The notes under the pieces: generated by a model
Seen by the model: only the letters and a program-made list of their open reading frames with translations
Databases searched by the model: none
What the model was told of the DNA's origin: nothing
Shown: piece by piece, positions 17,054 through 25,339 of the stretch
Position numbering within the stretch: the stretch's first letter is position 1
How the letters are laid out: every line of letters begins with the position of its first letter
Assembly (NCBI GenBank): GCA_003131625.1
Contig: PKVY01000110.1
Coordinates: 27,951 to 76,177 of the forward strand
Origin: Acidobacterium sp.
Lineage (GTDB): Bacteria > Acidobacteriota > Terriglobia > Terriglobales > Acidobacteriaceae
Length of the DNA stretch: 48,227 nt
Reading direction: 5' to 3'
Translations under genes and position numbers: made by a program

Positions 17054-17736
17054 ACTACGCCCAGGTCAACTATTCGATGGTTCGTCGCCTTATTTTGAAG
17101 GACTGGTACCTCAACCGCTGGCTGATCCTCGGTTCCATCCCCGCTGGTCTCGCCGCGCTGGCGATCATCCTGACCGGCAAACTCATCGCTTTACTGATCA
17201 GCATCATCCTTCTTTGCATGGTCATCATCGGGGTCGGCGCGCAACTGGCCACCGTCACCACTGTCAACGAGCGCAAGGAACAGACTCTGGCCTTCATGAT
17301 GAGTCTGCCCCTCTCCTGGCGCGAATACACAGCTGCCAAGATCCTCGCTAACCTCATCATCTTTCTCATTCCCTGGCTGATCATAAGCGCCGGCGCGCTC
17401 GGGGTGCTCTGGCTTCCCGGCGCGACCCACGGCCTCATCCCCTTCACAGCGATCATGGCGGTCGAAATGCTCGTCACCACCTGCCTCATCATCGCGGCTG
17501 GCCTCATCACCGAATCTCAGGCAGGCACAACCGTCGCCATTCTGTGCTCGAGTCTGGGCATCAACATCCTCGGCTTTGTCTTCGCGCACCTGCGCGGCAT
17601 CTCGGCGTACATGTGGGGTCAGCAAGTGCACTGGTCCCCAACCGCTTTGATCGTTCTCCTCGCCGAGTTCGCGATGGTGCCCCTGCTCCTCGGCCTCACC
17701 TTCTTCATTCAGTCAAGGAAGACCGACTTCCTGTGA
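17050..17736 (+). CDS. ABC-2-type transporter permease
   Basis: The 228-residue protein has six predicted transmembrane helices (SIPAGLAALAIILTG, LISIILLCMVIIGVGA, ILANLIIFLIPWLIIS, IMAVEMLVTTCLIIAAG, VAILCSSLGINILGFVF, and a C-terminal LIVLLAEFAMVPLLLGLTFF). NERKEQTLAFMMSLPLSWREY is the cytoplasmic coupling-helix motif of ABC-2 permeases. It is the last gene in the gntR-ABC operon; the start overlaps the ATPase stop. Confidence 0.9.
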   Translation: MNYAQVNYSMVRRLILKDWYLNRWLILGSIPAGLAALAIILTGKLIALLISIILLCMVIIGVGAQLATVTTVNERKEQTLAFMMSLPLSWREYTAAKILANLIIFLIPWLIISAGALGVLWLPGATHGLIPFTAIMAVEMLVTTCLIIAAGLITESQAGTTVAILCSSLGINILGFVFAHLRGISAYMWGQQVHWSPTALIVLLAEFAMVPLLLGLTFFIQSRKTDFL

Positions 17737-17781
17737 TGCATTTCTGGTGAAATGGCGAGCGCTCCCGATCGCACTTCTTGA

Positions 17782-17809
17782 ACGCTGAACGCTGATCGCT
17801 GAAGGCTGT
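17782..17809 (+). repeat. Heptamer tandem repeat, four copies (ACGCTGA)
   Basis: ACGCTGA, ACGCTGA, TCGCTGA and AGGCTGT lie head to tail between the permease and the convergent dehydrogenase gene. It is one of three intergenic heptamer tracts in this window (see also 26517 and 40360). Confidence 0.75.
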
Positions 17810-17812
17810 CTT

Positions 17813-19240
17813 TCACCCCAGCTTGTATGGCTCCCGATACGGCCGCGTCAGCAGCGCGCTCGCGCCGGGATCGTTCCGGATCGTCTCCGTCTTCGGATCC
17901 CATTCGATCTTCCGGTCTACCAGCATGGAGATCAGGCCCAGATGTCCCGGAATCGTCGAGTGATGCGCCGTCTCCACCGGCGCGATCGTCGGCTTCCGCG
18001 ACCGCACGCTGTCGAGAAAATTCCGCCGATGCTCCGTCGAAACGATCAGCTGTACCTTCCGCTCAGCGTCAGGCAGCGACTCCTCCTTCACCCACTCCGG
18101 ATTCGAAGCATCGAACCCGCTTCGATCCACCCACACCCATCCGTCTTTGCCGATCCACTTCGTGCCCATCGCAATCGCCGGAGACCCGCCCGCAATCGTC
18201 ATCGTCACGTCGACCGGGTAGCCCGTCACCTCTTTGCGATACAGACACTCGATTGTGAACTTCGTGGCCGTATTCCATACCGCGTTCTCCGCTGGAAACT
18301 CGCCATGTCCTTCCACCACTGACGGCCCGGTGCGATCGAATCCTAAACCCCAGTGCGCAATGTCGCCGTGGTGCCCGATCCAGTCCATCAGCTGTCCGCC
18401 GCCCGTGTTGTAATTCCAGCGCCAGTTCTGATACACCCGCACCGCGATGTACGGCTCCATCTTCGACGGGCCAATCCACGTCGCATAGTCGAATTCCGCC
18501 GGCGGATCCGACACCGCCAGATCCCATGCCGGCGTTCCCGGCACAATCTGCGCGGGACTCTCCGGCTTGTTCGGCAGCGACGCCAGCTTCTCCATGAGCG
18601 CAGGCACGGTGCCGGGAAAATCATGATGCCCGCCCGGCAATCCCACTTCCACATGCGTTACCTCGCCGATCAGCCCGTTGCGCACAATCTCCGCCGCTTT
18701 ATGGAACGAGGGGAGCGAACGCTGCCAGGACCCAGTCTGCCAGATGACGGTGTTCTTCTCGACCGCGCGCACAATCGCCTGCTGCTCGAAAACCGTCCGC
18801 GCCAGCGGCTTCTCGCCGTAGATGTCCTTCTTGTGCGCCGCCGCTTCGGTGGCGATCATCGCGTGCCACTGGTCGGGCACCGCAATCATGATCGCGTCGA
18901 TGTCCGTCCGCGCAATCATCTCGCGATAGTCGTGGTACGGCTTGCAGTCCTGATTTCCGTAGTGCCCGTTGATCGTCGCCAGCGCTTCCTGCATCTTTTT
19001 CCCGTCGAGCTCGCACGCCGCCACCACCTGGCAGTCGTCCATCGTCAGGAATGCCTTGGTATTCGCCGGGCCCATCATGCCCCAGCCAATCACGCCGATG
19101 GTGATCCGATCCGACGGCGCGAAGCCCCGCGCCCAACCGCTACGCGTGAGCACTACAGACGCGCCCGCTGTCTGAAGAAAACGTCTGCGCGAAAACAAGC
19201 TGCCCAAACCGTTACCCGGGTCCTTCATCGTCGCCTCCAC
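17813..19240 (-). CDS. Gfo/Idh/MocA family oxidoreductase, Tat-exported
   Basis: The protein has 475 residues. The N-terminus holds a twin-arginine signal (FSRRRFLQTAGASVVL, residues 16-32), so it folds in the cytoplasm with its cofactor and is exported. The Rossmann block is ITIGVIGWGMMGPANTKAF (47-65) and the family catalytic block is EKPL (143-146). The C-terminal domain reads MDWIGHHGDIAHWGLGF. Such proteins oxidise or rearrange sugars or glycosides with bound NAD(P); the acidobacterial secreted group is poorly studied. A second ATG five codons in (19228) is possible. It is divergent from esterase paralog 2 and may serve the same substrate, but that is inference. Confidence 0.88.
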   Translation of the reverse strand: MEATMKDPGNGLGSLFSRRRFLQTAGASVVLTRSGWARGFAPSDRITIGVIGWGMMGPANTKAFLTMDDCQVVAACELDGKKMQEALATINGHYGNQDCKPYHDYREMIARTDIDAIMIAVPDQWHAMIATEAAAHKKDIYGEKPLARTVFEQQAIVRAVEKNTVIWQTGSWQRSLPSFHKAAEIVRNGLIGEVTHVEVGLPGGHHDFPGTVPALMEKLASLPNKPESPAQIVPGTPAWDLAVSDPPAEFDYATWIGPSKMEPYIAVRVYQNWRWNYNTGGGQLMDWIGHHGDIAHWGLGFDRTGPSVVEGHGEFPAENAVWNTATKFTIECLYRKEVTGYPVDVTMTIAGGSPAIAMGTKWIGKDGWVWVDRSGFDASNPEWVKEESLPDAERKVQLIVSTEHRRNFLDSVRSRKPTIAPVETAHHSTIPGHLGLISMLVDRKIEWDPKTETIRNDPGASALLTRPYREPYKLG

Positions 19241-19275
19241 AGCTCAAGTCTTGCGGGAAATGCGTGTTTTGAAGG

Positions 19276-19296
19276 GGCACGGCTTCCAGCCGTGCC
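19276..19296. repeat. Perfect 9-bp hairpin, probable interspersed repeat
   Basis: GGCACGGCT-TCC-AGCCGTGCC lies within 19241-19691, a 451-base stretch between divergent genes. The same stretch holds the conserved block at 19594-19651 and otherwise no gene. Intergenic elements of this general look recur in acidobacterial genomes as I remember them; that was not checked. Confidence 0.6.
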
Positions 19297-19593
19297 GTAA
19301 GAACCGCAAAATAAATCTGCCTTTAGCCGCCGAGGGAATCTTTTCGCGCTGCTCGCTTCCACCCCCGATTGCACGCGGCAGTCTACCACCGCAGCCGATG
19401 CGTCTGCTGCTCGCCGCGTCGAATGCGTCGCTCCTGCGTTACGTCGGCTCTGCTGGTTTCGCAAACGGCCAGGTTTTCAACACCCAGCCAAAATTCCAGG
19501 GGATTTTCCGCCCTGCCAGCGTGACGATATCTGCTTCTCCGCGAAGGACCTGCCAACATGGTGATCATTCGGCAGTTACCGTTGGTACGGGTT

Positions 19594-19651
19594 TTTGTGG
19601 GTACCTAAAACCTAAAGCAGGAACTCGCGCCATTCTGCTACGCTCACTCAC
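19594..19651 (+). promoter_or_regulatory. Conserved upstream block of esterase paralog 2
   Basis: TTTGTGGGTACC (19594-19605), 29 unconserved bases, then CTGCTACGCTCACTCAC (19635-19651), matching 10689-10746. It ends 40 bases before the chosen ATG. A GTTACC sequence 19 bases before the first block has a counterpart (GTTACT) at 10671. It may be a promoter with a shared regulator site. Confidence 0.5.
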
Positions 19652-19691
19652 CAGGTCCCCAAAAACCAGGACAGAATGGACACCCATAGAG

Positions 19692-21884
19692 ATGCCCACA
19701 CCGCCGATTTTTGCGCCTTGCCGGCCATTCCGGCGCCTGCCAGGACTCTCTGCCCTTGCTCCCATCCTGACGCTGCTCTGCCTCACTGCGACCCTGCCAG
19801 GCGCACACGCCCAGCTGGTTGTCGGTACGCCGACAGTTGATTCCAACGGAGTCCAGTATTATCCCGTAACTTCCGTCTACCAGGGTTCTCAGCAGCAGAT
19901 CGTTCGCGTGCTCAAGCCCACCAACCCCGCGCCGGGTAAGCCGCTTCGCATCCTCTACGTCCTGCCGGTGGACCAGGGAGTGGACACCACCGATTCCACC
20001 TGGAGCGATGGCCTCGAAGAACTGCGCATGCTCGACGTCCAGGATCGCTTCAACATGATCCTCATCGCGCCCGCCTTCAACTACACACCCTGGTATGGCG
20101 ACAACATTACCGATCCCGCTCTCCGCATGGAGAGCTTCATCATCGATGATCTCGTTCCGTGGGGCGACACTTTCCTGAAGGGCGCCACGACCCAGCGCTA
20201 TCTCATCGGCTTCAGTAAATCCGGCAACGGCGTTCTGTTCCTGATGTTTCGCCACCCGGCTGTCTTCAATGCGGGCGCGGCCTGGGACTCTCCAGCCCAA
20301 CACAGCAGCCTTTCCGCTGATCCCAATCTCCCGGAGAACTTCGGCAACCAGGCCAACTACAACAACTATTTCATCCCCAGTCTCGTCGCCAGCAACGCCC
20401 AGGATTTCCAGAAGAAGAATCGGCTGTGGATCAGCGGCGATCAGGCCGATTGGACCGCAGACATGGATGCGCTCAACGTCCAGCTGAACGCTGCATCTAT
20501 TCCTCATACCTGGGTGGCCGGCCCGCAGCGCGCGCATAGCTGGAACAGCGGCTGGCTTATCGGCGCCGTGACCGACCTCGACGCCAATAACCCGACCGCG
20601 ATTGCCCCCGTCGGCGGCAACATGGCGCCCGCGCGCACAGGCGGCCTGCCTGGTGGACCCCTTGCCGTCGGAACCGTCCAGGCCACGCTCAGCCTCAAGA
20701 CCGATCTAAAGGCGACCTGCCGGTACTCGACCACGGCTGGCGTCGCATATAGCTCCATGTCGAATACGTTCAGCACTACGGGAGGCACGGCGCATTCCAC
20801 CGTCGTCGCCGGCCTGCAAAGAGGCGCCAGCTATACCTATTACGTCCGTTGCCATGACACCGCCTCCGGTATCGTCAATCCTGACGATTATGCAATCTCC
20901 TTCTCGATTGAATCGACCGTGGGATCCTGCACCCCTTCAAACCCGAGCCCCAACCCGAATCCAAATCAGAATCCAGAGTCGTTTGCCGCGGTTGGCGATT
21001 TCGACGGCGACTGCAAGAGTGACATTCTGTGGCGGAATACCATCACCGGGCAGGTCGACATCTGGCAGATGAACGGGACCACGATCGCGAGCACCGGGAG
21101 CCCTGGCGCCGTCACCTCGGACTGGAGCATTCAGGGCGTAGGCGATTTCAATGGAGATGGCTACGCCGACCTTCTGTGGCGGAACAGCACCACCGGTGAG
21201 GCCTACATCTGGCTCATGAACGGGACCACGATTGCCAGCAGCGGCAGCCTTGGTTACATCTCCTCGGACTGGAACATTGCGGGGGTCGGCGATTTCGATG
21301 GGGATGGCAATGCCGATATCCTGTGGCAAAACAGCACCACCGGACAGGTCTACCTGTGGCTCATGTACGGAACGACGGTGACCGGCGGCGGGAGCGTCAG
21401 CTATGTCTCCCCGGGATGGAACATCGCGGGCGTCGGCGACTTCGATGGCGATGGCTATGCCGACATCCTGTGGCGGAACAGCAGTACGGGCCAGGTCTAT
21501 ATCTGGCTCATGAACGGGGCCACGATTGCGAGCACGGGAACCCCCGGCAGCCCTACCTCGAACTGGAGCATTGCCGGCGTGGGCGATTTCGATGGGAACG
21601 GCACGAGTGACATTCTGTGGAAGAACACCACCAGCGGACAGATTTACATCTGGTTCATGAACGGGACTACGTATTCGAGCAGCGCTAGCGTCAGCTACAT
21701 CTCTCCCGGATGGAACGTTGAGGGTGTCGGTGACTACGATGGCAGCGGCACAGCCGGCATCCTGTGGCGCAACAGCAGCACGGGTCAGGTTTACATCTGG
21801 CTGATGAACGGTGCGACGTTGACGGCCAGCGGAAGCCCCGGCGCCCCCGCGGCCGCCTGGCAGATAGTCACCTTAGCTCCATAA
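19692..21884 (+). CDS. Secreted esterase-like protein with FG-GAP-like repeats
   Basis: The product has about 730 residues and is the paralog of the gene at 10806. A signal peptide ends at TATLPGAHA. The hydrolase domain (about 40-310) is closely similar to paralog 1, with long identical stretches such as TTDSTWSDGLEELRMLDVQD, nucleophile Ser175 in GFSKSG and His in RAHSWNSGW. One Fn3-like repeat with the two cysteines follows, then an Asn/Pro linker (PSNPSPNPNPNQNPE), then six 49-residue repeats with a calcium-loop-like GDFDGDGYADILWRNSTTGQ (residues ~435-728), i.e. an FG-GAP/VCBS-type propeller-like tail. The frame is open upstream to 19251 but the ATG at 19692 gives the signal peptide. Substrate unknown. 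Confidence 0.8.
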   Translation: MPTPPIFAPCRPFRRLPGLSALAPILTLLCLTATLPGAHAQLVVGTPTVDSNGVQYYPVTSVYQGSQQQIVRVLKPTNPAPGKPLRILYVLPVDQGVDTTDSTWSDGLEELRMLDVQDRFNMILIAPAFNYTPWYGDNITDPALRMESFIIDDLVPWGDTFLKGATTQRYLIGFSKSGNGVLFLMFRHPAVFNAGAAWDSPAQHSSLSADPNLPENFGNQANYNNYFIPSLVASNAQDFQKKNRLWISGDQADWTADMDALNVQLNAASIPHTWVAGPQRAHSWNSGWLIGAVTDLDANNPTAIAPVGGNMAPARTGGLPGGPLAVGTVQATLSLKTDLKATCRYSTTAGVAYSSMSNTFSTTGGTAHSTVVAGLQRGASYTYYVRCHDTASGIVNPDDYAISFSIESTVGSCTPSNPSPNPNPNQNPESFAAVGDFDGDCKSDILWRNTITGQVDIWQMNGTTIASTGSPGAVTSDWSIQGVGDFNGDGYADLLWRNSTTGEAYIWLMNGTTIASSGSLGYISSDWNIAGVGDFDGDGNADILWQNSTTGQVYLWLMYGTTVTGGGSVSYVSPGWNIAGVGDFDGDGYADILWRNSSTGQVYIWLMNGATIASTGTPGSPTSNWSIAGVGDFDGNGTSDILWKNTTSGQIYIWFMNGTTYSSSASVSYISPGWNVEGVGDYDGSGTAGILWRNSSTGQVYIWLMNGATLTASGSPGAPAAAWQIVTLAP
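20994..21875 (+). repeat. Six in-frame 147-bp tandem repeats (FG-GAP-like)
   Basis: Units begin at 20994, 21141, 21288, 21435, 21582 and 21729, exactly 147 bases (49 codons) apart. Each starts G-D-[FY]-[DN]-G with acidic residues at calcium-loop positions; the fifth and sixth have lost some (GNGTS, GSGTA). Confidence 0.92.
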
Positions 21885-21907
21885 GGAAGTTTCGAACGAA
21901 CTTCTTT
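21883..21907 (+). terminator. Weak terminator-like hairpin after esterase paralog 2
   Basis: A 9-bp stem with one G-T pair (AAGGAAGTT / AACTTCTTT) and a seven-base loop starts at the stop codon and ends in TTT. A second hairpin, TGGGAGC-GCCT-GCTCCCA, is at 21985-22002 before the convergent nth gene. Neither has a long T-run. Confidence 0.45.
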
Positions 21908-22014
21908 GTAACAGACCTTCCGCGCGGCCAACAATGGACGCGCCTCCTGAGAAGTTAAACATCGCCTGGAGCACGATGCTGCGATGGGAGCGCCTGCTCC
22001 CAGCTTCCTGTTTT

Positions 22015-22782
22015 CTAATGACTGCTCCACGTCTTGTCCGCCGCATCGCACAGCGTCTCCAGCGAACATTCCACACACCGCGGCTTCCGCGCAATGCAAA
22101 TTTGCCGCCCGTGATGGATCATCTCGTGCGAAAACGCGATCCAGTGGTCTCTGGGAATGATCCGCATCAGATCCTCTTCCACCTTCTTCGCATCGGTCTC
22201 CCGCGTCAGCCCCAGCCGATACGACAAACGCAGCACATGCGTGTCGACCACCACCCCTTCGGCCTTTTTGAACGCGACGCCGAGCACCACATTCGCCGTC
22301 TTGCGCGCGACGCCCGGCAGCGTCAGCAGCTGCTCCATCGTGTCGGGAACCTTCCCGCCAAACTCGCTCACCACCTTCTTCGCAGCCCCCGAAATCGACT
22401 TCGCCTTGTTGTGATAAAACCCCGTCGACCGAACCTCCTCCTCGATCGCAGGCAAAGAAGCCTCGGCGAAGGCGGCCGGAGTAGGGAATTTCTTAAACAG
22501 CGAAGGCGTGACGATGTTCACGCGCGCATCCGTGCACTGCGCCGACAAGATCGTCGCCACCAGAAGCTCCCACGCATTGCGATGGTGCAGCGCGCACTTC
22601 GCGTTGGGATACGCCGCCTCCAGCCGCCGCAGCAAATCCGCAATCCGCTTCGGATCAGGCTCGAGGCCGCCGCCGGCAGCAGCTTCCGACCCTTTTTTCG
22701 CGGCCTTTCCGGAGAGGGATTTCCGGGGCGTCGGCTTCACCGGCTTTTTCGCAGTCTTCTTTGCAGCTTTCTTCTGCGCCAT
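22015..22782 (-). CDS. nth: Endonuclease III
   Basis: This 255-residue base-excision-repair glycosylase/AP lyase removes oxidised pyrimidines. The helix-hairpin-helix LPGVARKTANVVLG has the catalytic Lys161; the catalytic Asp180 is in VVVDTHVLRL; the four [4Fe-4S] cysteines are 229, 236, 239 and 245 in the C-X6-C-X2-C-X5-C pattern. The N-terminal ~35 residues are a Lys/Ala-rich basic extension not seen in the E. coli enzyme, perhaps for DNA binding. The frame is open to 22845, but the ATG at 22782 is preferred because the sequence before it is not protein-like. Confidence 0.96.
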   Translation of the reverse strand: MAQKKAAKKTAKKPVKPTPRKSLSGKAAKKGSEAAAGGGLEPDPKRIADLLRRLEAAYPNAKCALHHRNAWELLVATILSAQCTDARVNIVTPSLFKKFPTPAAFAEASLPAIEEEVRSTGFYHNKAKSISGAAKKVVSEFGGKVPDTMEQLLTLPGVARKTANVVLGVAFKKAEGVVVDTHVLRLSYRLGLTRETDAKKVEEDLMRIIPRDHWIAFSHEMIHHGRQICIARKPRCVECSLETLCDAADKTWSSH

Positions 22783-22846
22783 GGGGGGATTGTAGCGGGT
22801 CCGAAAACGTCCCCTCCAGGACCCGCCGCCCCTGCCCTCTGACACT

Positions 22847-22922
22847 CTCCTAAAGTCTTAGTTGACAAATTCGCCTAACCGGGGCTAACCTCCTATGACA
22901 TTAGGAGTCAGGTTAGGAGTCA
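22847..22922 (+). promoter_or_regulatory. BlaI-type promoter/operator array
   Basis: TTGACA (22862-22867) and a weak -10 TAACCT (22886-22891) form a promoter. Around it are inverted and direct elements: CTAA-AGTC-TTAG (22850-22861), CTCCTA-TGACAT-TAGGAG (22890-22907), an outer CTAACC/GGTTAG pair (22885-22890 with 22911-22916), and a direct repeat TTAGGAGTCA (22901 and 22913). The second TAGGAG also provides the ribosome-binding site. BlaI proteins bind palindromic sites overlapping their own promoters, so autoregulation is likely. Confidence 0.7.
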
Positions 22923-22924
22923 CG

Positions 22925-23311
22925 TTGGAGAAGAAGACAAAACCACCCGCCCTCACCCGCCTCGAACTCCGCATCATGCAGGTGATCTGGCGGTACGGCG
23001 GCAGCACTGTGAGCGCGGTTCAGGCCGAACTGAAGCCGGCCCTCGCCTACACCACCGTGCAGACCGTCCTCAATATCCTGGAACGAAAAGGGAAGCTGAA
23101 GCGCGAGCTCCAGGGCCGTGCTTACGTCTATTCGGCCAAAGTCACTGAAGCCAGAGCGCTGGGGCAGTCGGTCCGCGACATCATCGACCGCATGTTTGGA
23201 GGGTCGAGTGAGGAACTGGTGATGAGCCTGCTCAAAAACCGCCAAATCGATGCTAAAAAACTGGCCGAGCTTACCGAGCGCTTTAATCGGCGGGGAGAGG
23301 ACGAACCATGA
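22925..23311 (+). CDS. BlaI/MecI/CopY family transcriptional repressor
   Basis: The 128-residue winged-helix repressor has LTRLELRIMQVIWRYGGSTV, the recognition helix YTTVQTVLNILERKGKLKRE and a C-terminal dimerisation helix. An ATG at 22895 is in frame but lies inside the promoter; the TTG at 22925 is preferred because a GGAG ends five bases before it. The stop overlaps the M56 peptidase start (ATGA). In BlaI/BlaR1-type pairs the membrane peptidase signals cleavage of the repressor. Confidence 0.9.
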   Translation: MEKKTKPPALTRLELRIMQVIWRYGGSTVSAVQAELKPALAYTTVQTVLNILERKGKLKRELQGRAYVYSAKVTEARALGQSVRDIIDRMFGGSSEELVMSLLKNRQIDAKKLAELTERFNRRGEDEP

Positions 23312-24639
23312 GAAGTTCCGAGCCCTGGCTTCTGTCCTTCCTCCTCAACTCCCTGTGGCAAATCCCGCTCCTGTTTGCCGCCGGATGGATCGCCGCCCGC
23401 GCGCTCCGCAGGCTGGGCCCGGCCGCGGAGCACCGCGTTTGGGTCAGCGTCCTTCTCATGGCAAGTCTTCTCCCCGCTGGCTCGGCATTGCCGTGGGATT
23501 GGCTGCGAGCCCAAGTCGCGTTCCCCGCTGCCCACCATCCCGGTGACGCGCACGTGACGGCCGTCATGGGTGCGGGAACCGGGCTGGGAGCGTTGCCTCT
23601 GCCTGCCAGCCTGCTCGCCGTGATCGCCATCGCTTACCTGGCGTTGTGCTTCTGGTTCGCAGCGCGCTTTCTCTGGCGGTGGTTGCGTCTCCGTGCCCTG
23701 TGCCGCGATGCCGCCACGGTCCCCCTCGCCGGCGAAACTGCGCTCTGCTGGGCGCAATACTCCGCGCGATTCGGTATCGAAGGCATCAATCTCGCCAGTT
23801 CCTCCCGCGTCTTCGGCCCCGTAACCATGGGCCTCTCACGCAAATTTGTCCTGCTGCCTGTTCGTATGCTCTCCGCGATGCCGGAAGCCGATCTTCACAC
23901 CGTAATAGCCCATGAGTTCGCACACATCCGCCGGCATGACTTTCTCAAAAACCTCATCTACGAACTGATCGCGCTGCCCGTCAACTATCACCCGCTGCTC
24001 TGGCCCATCCGGGAACGCATTACGGAGACGCGCGAGATGGTCTGCGACCGCATGGCCTCTGCAACCGCCGACCGAAACCAATACGCACGGTCGCTGCTGC
24101 GGCTGGCCTCCCTGCTCGCCGAGGGCACGCCGGCCAGAACCCATTACGCCATCGGAATCTCCGATGCCAACACCTTCGAAAGGAGACTTATGAGACTGAC
24201 AGAAACGCAAAGCGAGATTCGAGGCGTGCGGCGGTTGGCAGCAATTGTTGCCTGCGTGGTTCTGGGCATCGCAACCTGCGCCTCGGCGCTCGCGCTGCAC
24301 ATCGGTGTGGACGGCCTCACGGCTGATCACGTGGACTCGCAGCCCTCCGGACCCATCGCCGTCGCCCCTGGGGTCATGCAGGGGCAGCGCCTCAACGGTC
24401 CCATGCCCGTCTATCCCCCGGAGGCGAAGAAGGCGAAAATCCAGGGCACCGTCGTGCTCGACGCTATCATCGGCAAAGACGGCACGGTTGAGAAGTTGAC
24501 CGTTGTGTCCGGCCCACCCGCGCTGCAAACCTCATCGCTCGATGCGGTGCGCCAATGGATCTACAAGCCGTTCCTGCTGAATGGAGAACCGGTCGAGGTA
24601 AAAACCACAATCAACGTGGTCTATTCGCTGAAGAAATAG
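23308..24639 (+). CDS. M56 (BlaR1-like) membrane metallopeptidase fused to a TonB C-terminal domain
   Basis: The protein has 443 residues. It has N-terminal transmembrane helices (LLNSLWQIPLLFAAGWIAA, RVWVSVLLMASLLPAG, SLLAVIAIAYLALCFWFAA), a zinc-binding HEFAHIRRHD at 202-211 with an acidic ETREMVCDRMA block about 40 residues later, another membrane helix near 310-330, and a C-terminal periplasmic TonB-type domain (about 365-443: MPVYPPEAKKAKIQGTVVLDAIIG...). BlaR1 has a penicillin-sensing domain here; this protein does not. It is coupled to blaI and probably releases that repressor. The signal sensed is unknown. It ends five bases before the convergent aldolase gene. Confidence 0.88.
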   Translation: MRSSEPWLLSFLLNSLWQIPLLFAAGWIAARALRRLGPAAEHRVWVSVLLMASLLPAGSALPWDWLRAQVAFPAAHHPGDAHVTAVMGAGTGLGALPLPASLLAVIAIAYLALCFWFAARFLWRWLRLRALCRDAATVPLAGETALCWAQYSARFGIEGINLASSSRVFGPVTMGLSRKFVLLPVRMLSAMPEADLHTVIAHEFAHIRRHDFLKNLIYELIALPVNYHPLLWPIRERITETREMVCDRMASATADRNQYARSLLRLASLLAEGTPARTHYAIGISDANTFERRLMRLTETQSEIRGVRRLAAIVACVVLGIATCASALALHIGVDGLTADHVDSQPSGPIAVAPGVMQGQRLNGPMPVYPPEAKKAKIQGTVVLDAIIGKDGTVEKLTVVSGPPALQTSSLDAVRQWIYKPFLLNGEPVEVKTTINVVYSLKK

Positions 24640-24644
24640 ACGCG

Positions 24645-25307
24645 TCACAAAAGTGGGGAAGCAGCCCGGAACTTCCCCACGATCTCTAGATAAGCCCGCG
24701 CCGTCGCTGTCACCGTCTCCGCGTTGCCCTCTTCGATCGCCCTGGGATTCACCAGGTCCGTCCCCACTCCCAGCGCCCCGGCTCCCGCCTTCAAAAAATC
24801 CGCCGCCGTCGCGAGCGTCACGCCGCCGGTCGGGATCAACCGCAGCTCCGGAAACGGCGCCAGCAGCGCCCTCAAATAACTCGCCCCGCCCACTGCTGAG
24901 CAGGGAAAAATCTTGACGTAGTCCGCCCCCGCGCGCCACGCGGTGATCACTTCGGTCGGCGTCAGCGCTCCAGGAATCGAAACCTTCCCCAGCTCCTTCG
25001 TCTTCGCGACGACCTCCAGATGAAGGCTGGGGCTCACCACAAACTCCGCGCCCGCGTCGATCATTGCCGCCGCCTGCTCCGCGTCGGTCACCGTGCCCGA
25101 CCCCAGCAGCAAACTGTCTCCGTATTCCTTTTTCAAGTCGGCCAGCAGCTCAACGGCGCAAGGCACGGTCATCGTCACTTCCATCACCGTGATCCCGCCC
25201 GCGACCAACGCCTCCACCAGCGCGTGCCCCTCCCTGGCCGACCGCGCGCGCAGCACCGGCATAATCCCGCTCGCTTCAATCGCCGCTTTCGTCTCTGCTG
25301 ACCGCAT
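24645..25307 (-). CDS. eda: 2-dehydro-3-deoxyphosphogluconate (KDPG) aldolase
   Basis: This 220-residue class I aldolase splits KDPG into pyruvate and glyceraldehyde-3-phosphate (Entner-Doudoroff and uronate pathways). The Schiff-base lysine is Lys132 in YVKIFPCSAVGG and the general acid/base Glu43 is in VMEVTMTVP. LGSGTVTDAEQ and IPTGGV are other family blocks. It lies 32 bases after the sugar kinase on the same strand, so kinase plus aldolase form a compact operon. A KHG/other 2-keto-acid aldolase activity is also possible. Confidence 0.93.
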   Translation of the reverse strand: MRSAETKAAIEASGIMPVLRARSAREGHALVEALVAGGITVMEVTMTVPCAVELLADLKKEYGDSLLLGSGTVTDAEQAAAMIDAGAEFVVSPSLHLEVVAKTKELGKVSIPGALTPTEVITAWRAGADYVKIFPCSAVGGASYLRALLAPFPELRLIPTGGVTLATAADFLKAGAGALGVGTDLVNPRAIEEGNAETVTATARAYLEIVGKFRAASPLL

Positions 25308-25339
25308 CCTTACTCCAGCTCACAACATCCGGCTACCGG

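Noticed and set aside
20994-21875. Regular 147-bp spacing suggesting an array
   Set aside because: It encodes exact 49-residue FG-GAP-like repeats in one continuous frame.
22895-22924. ATG at 22895 as BlaI start
   Set aside because: It lies in the promoter/operator; TTG at 22925 has the ribosome-binding site.
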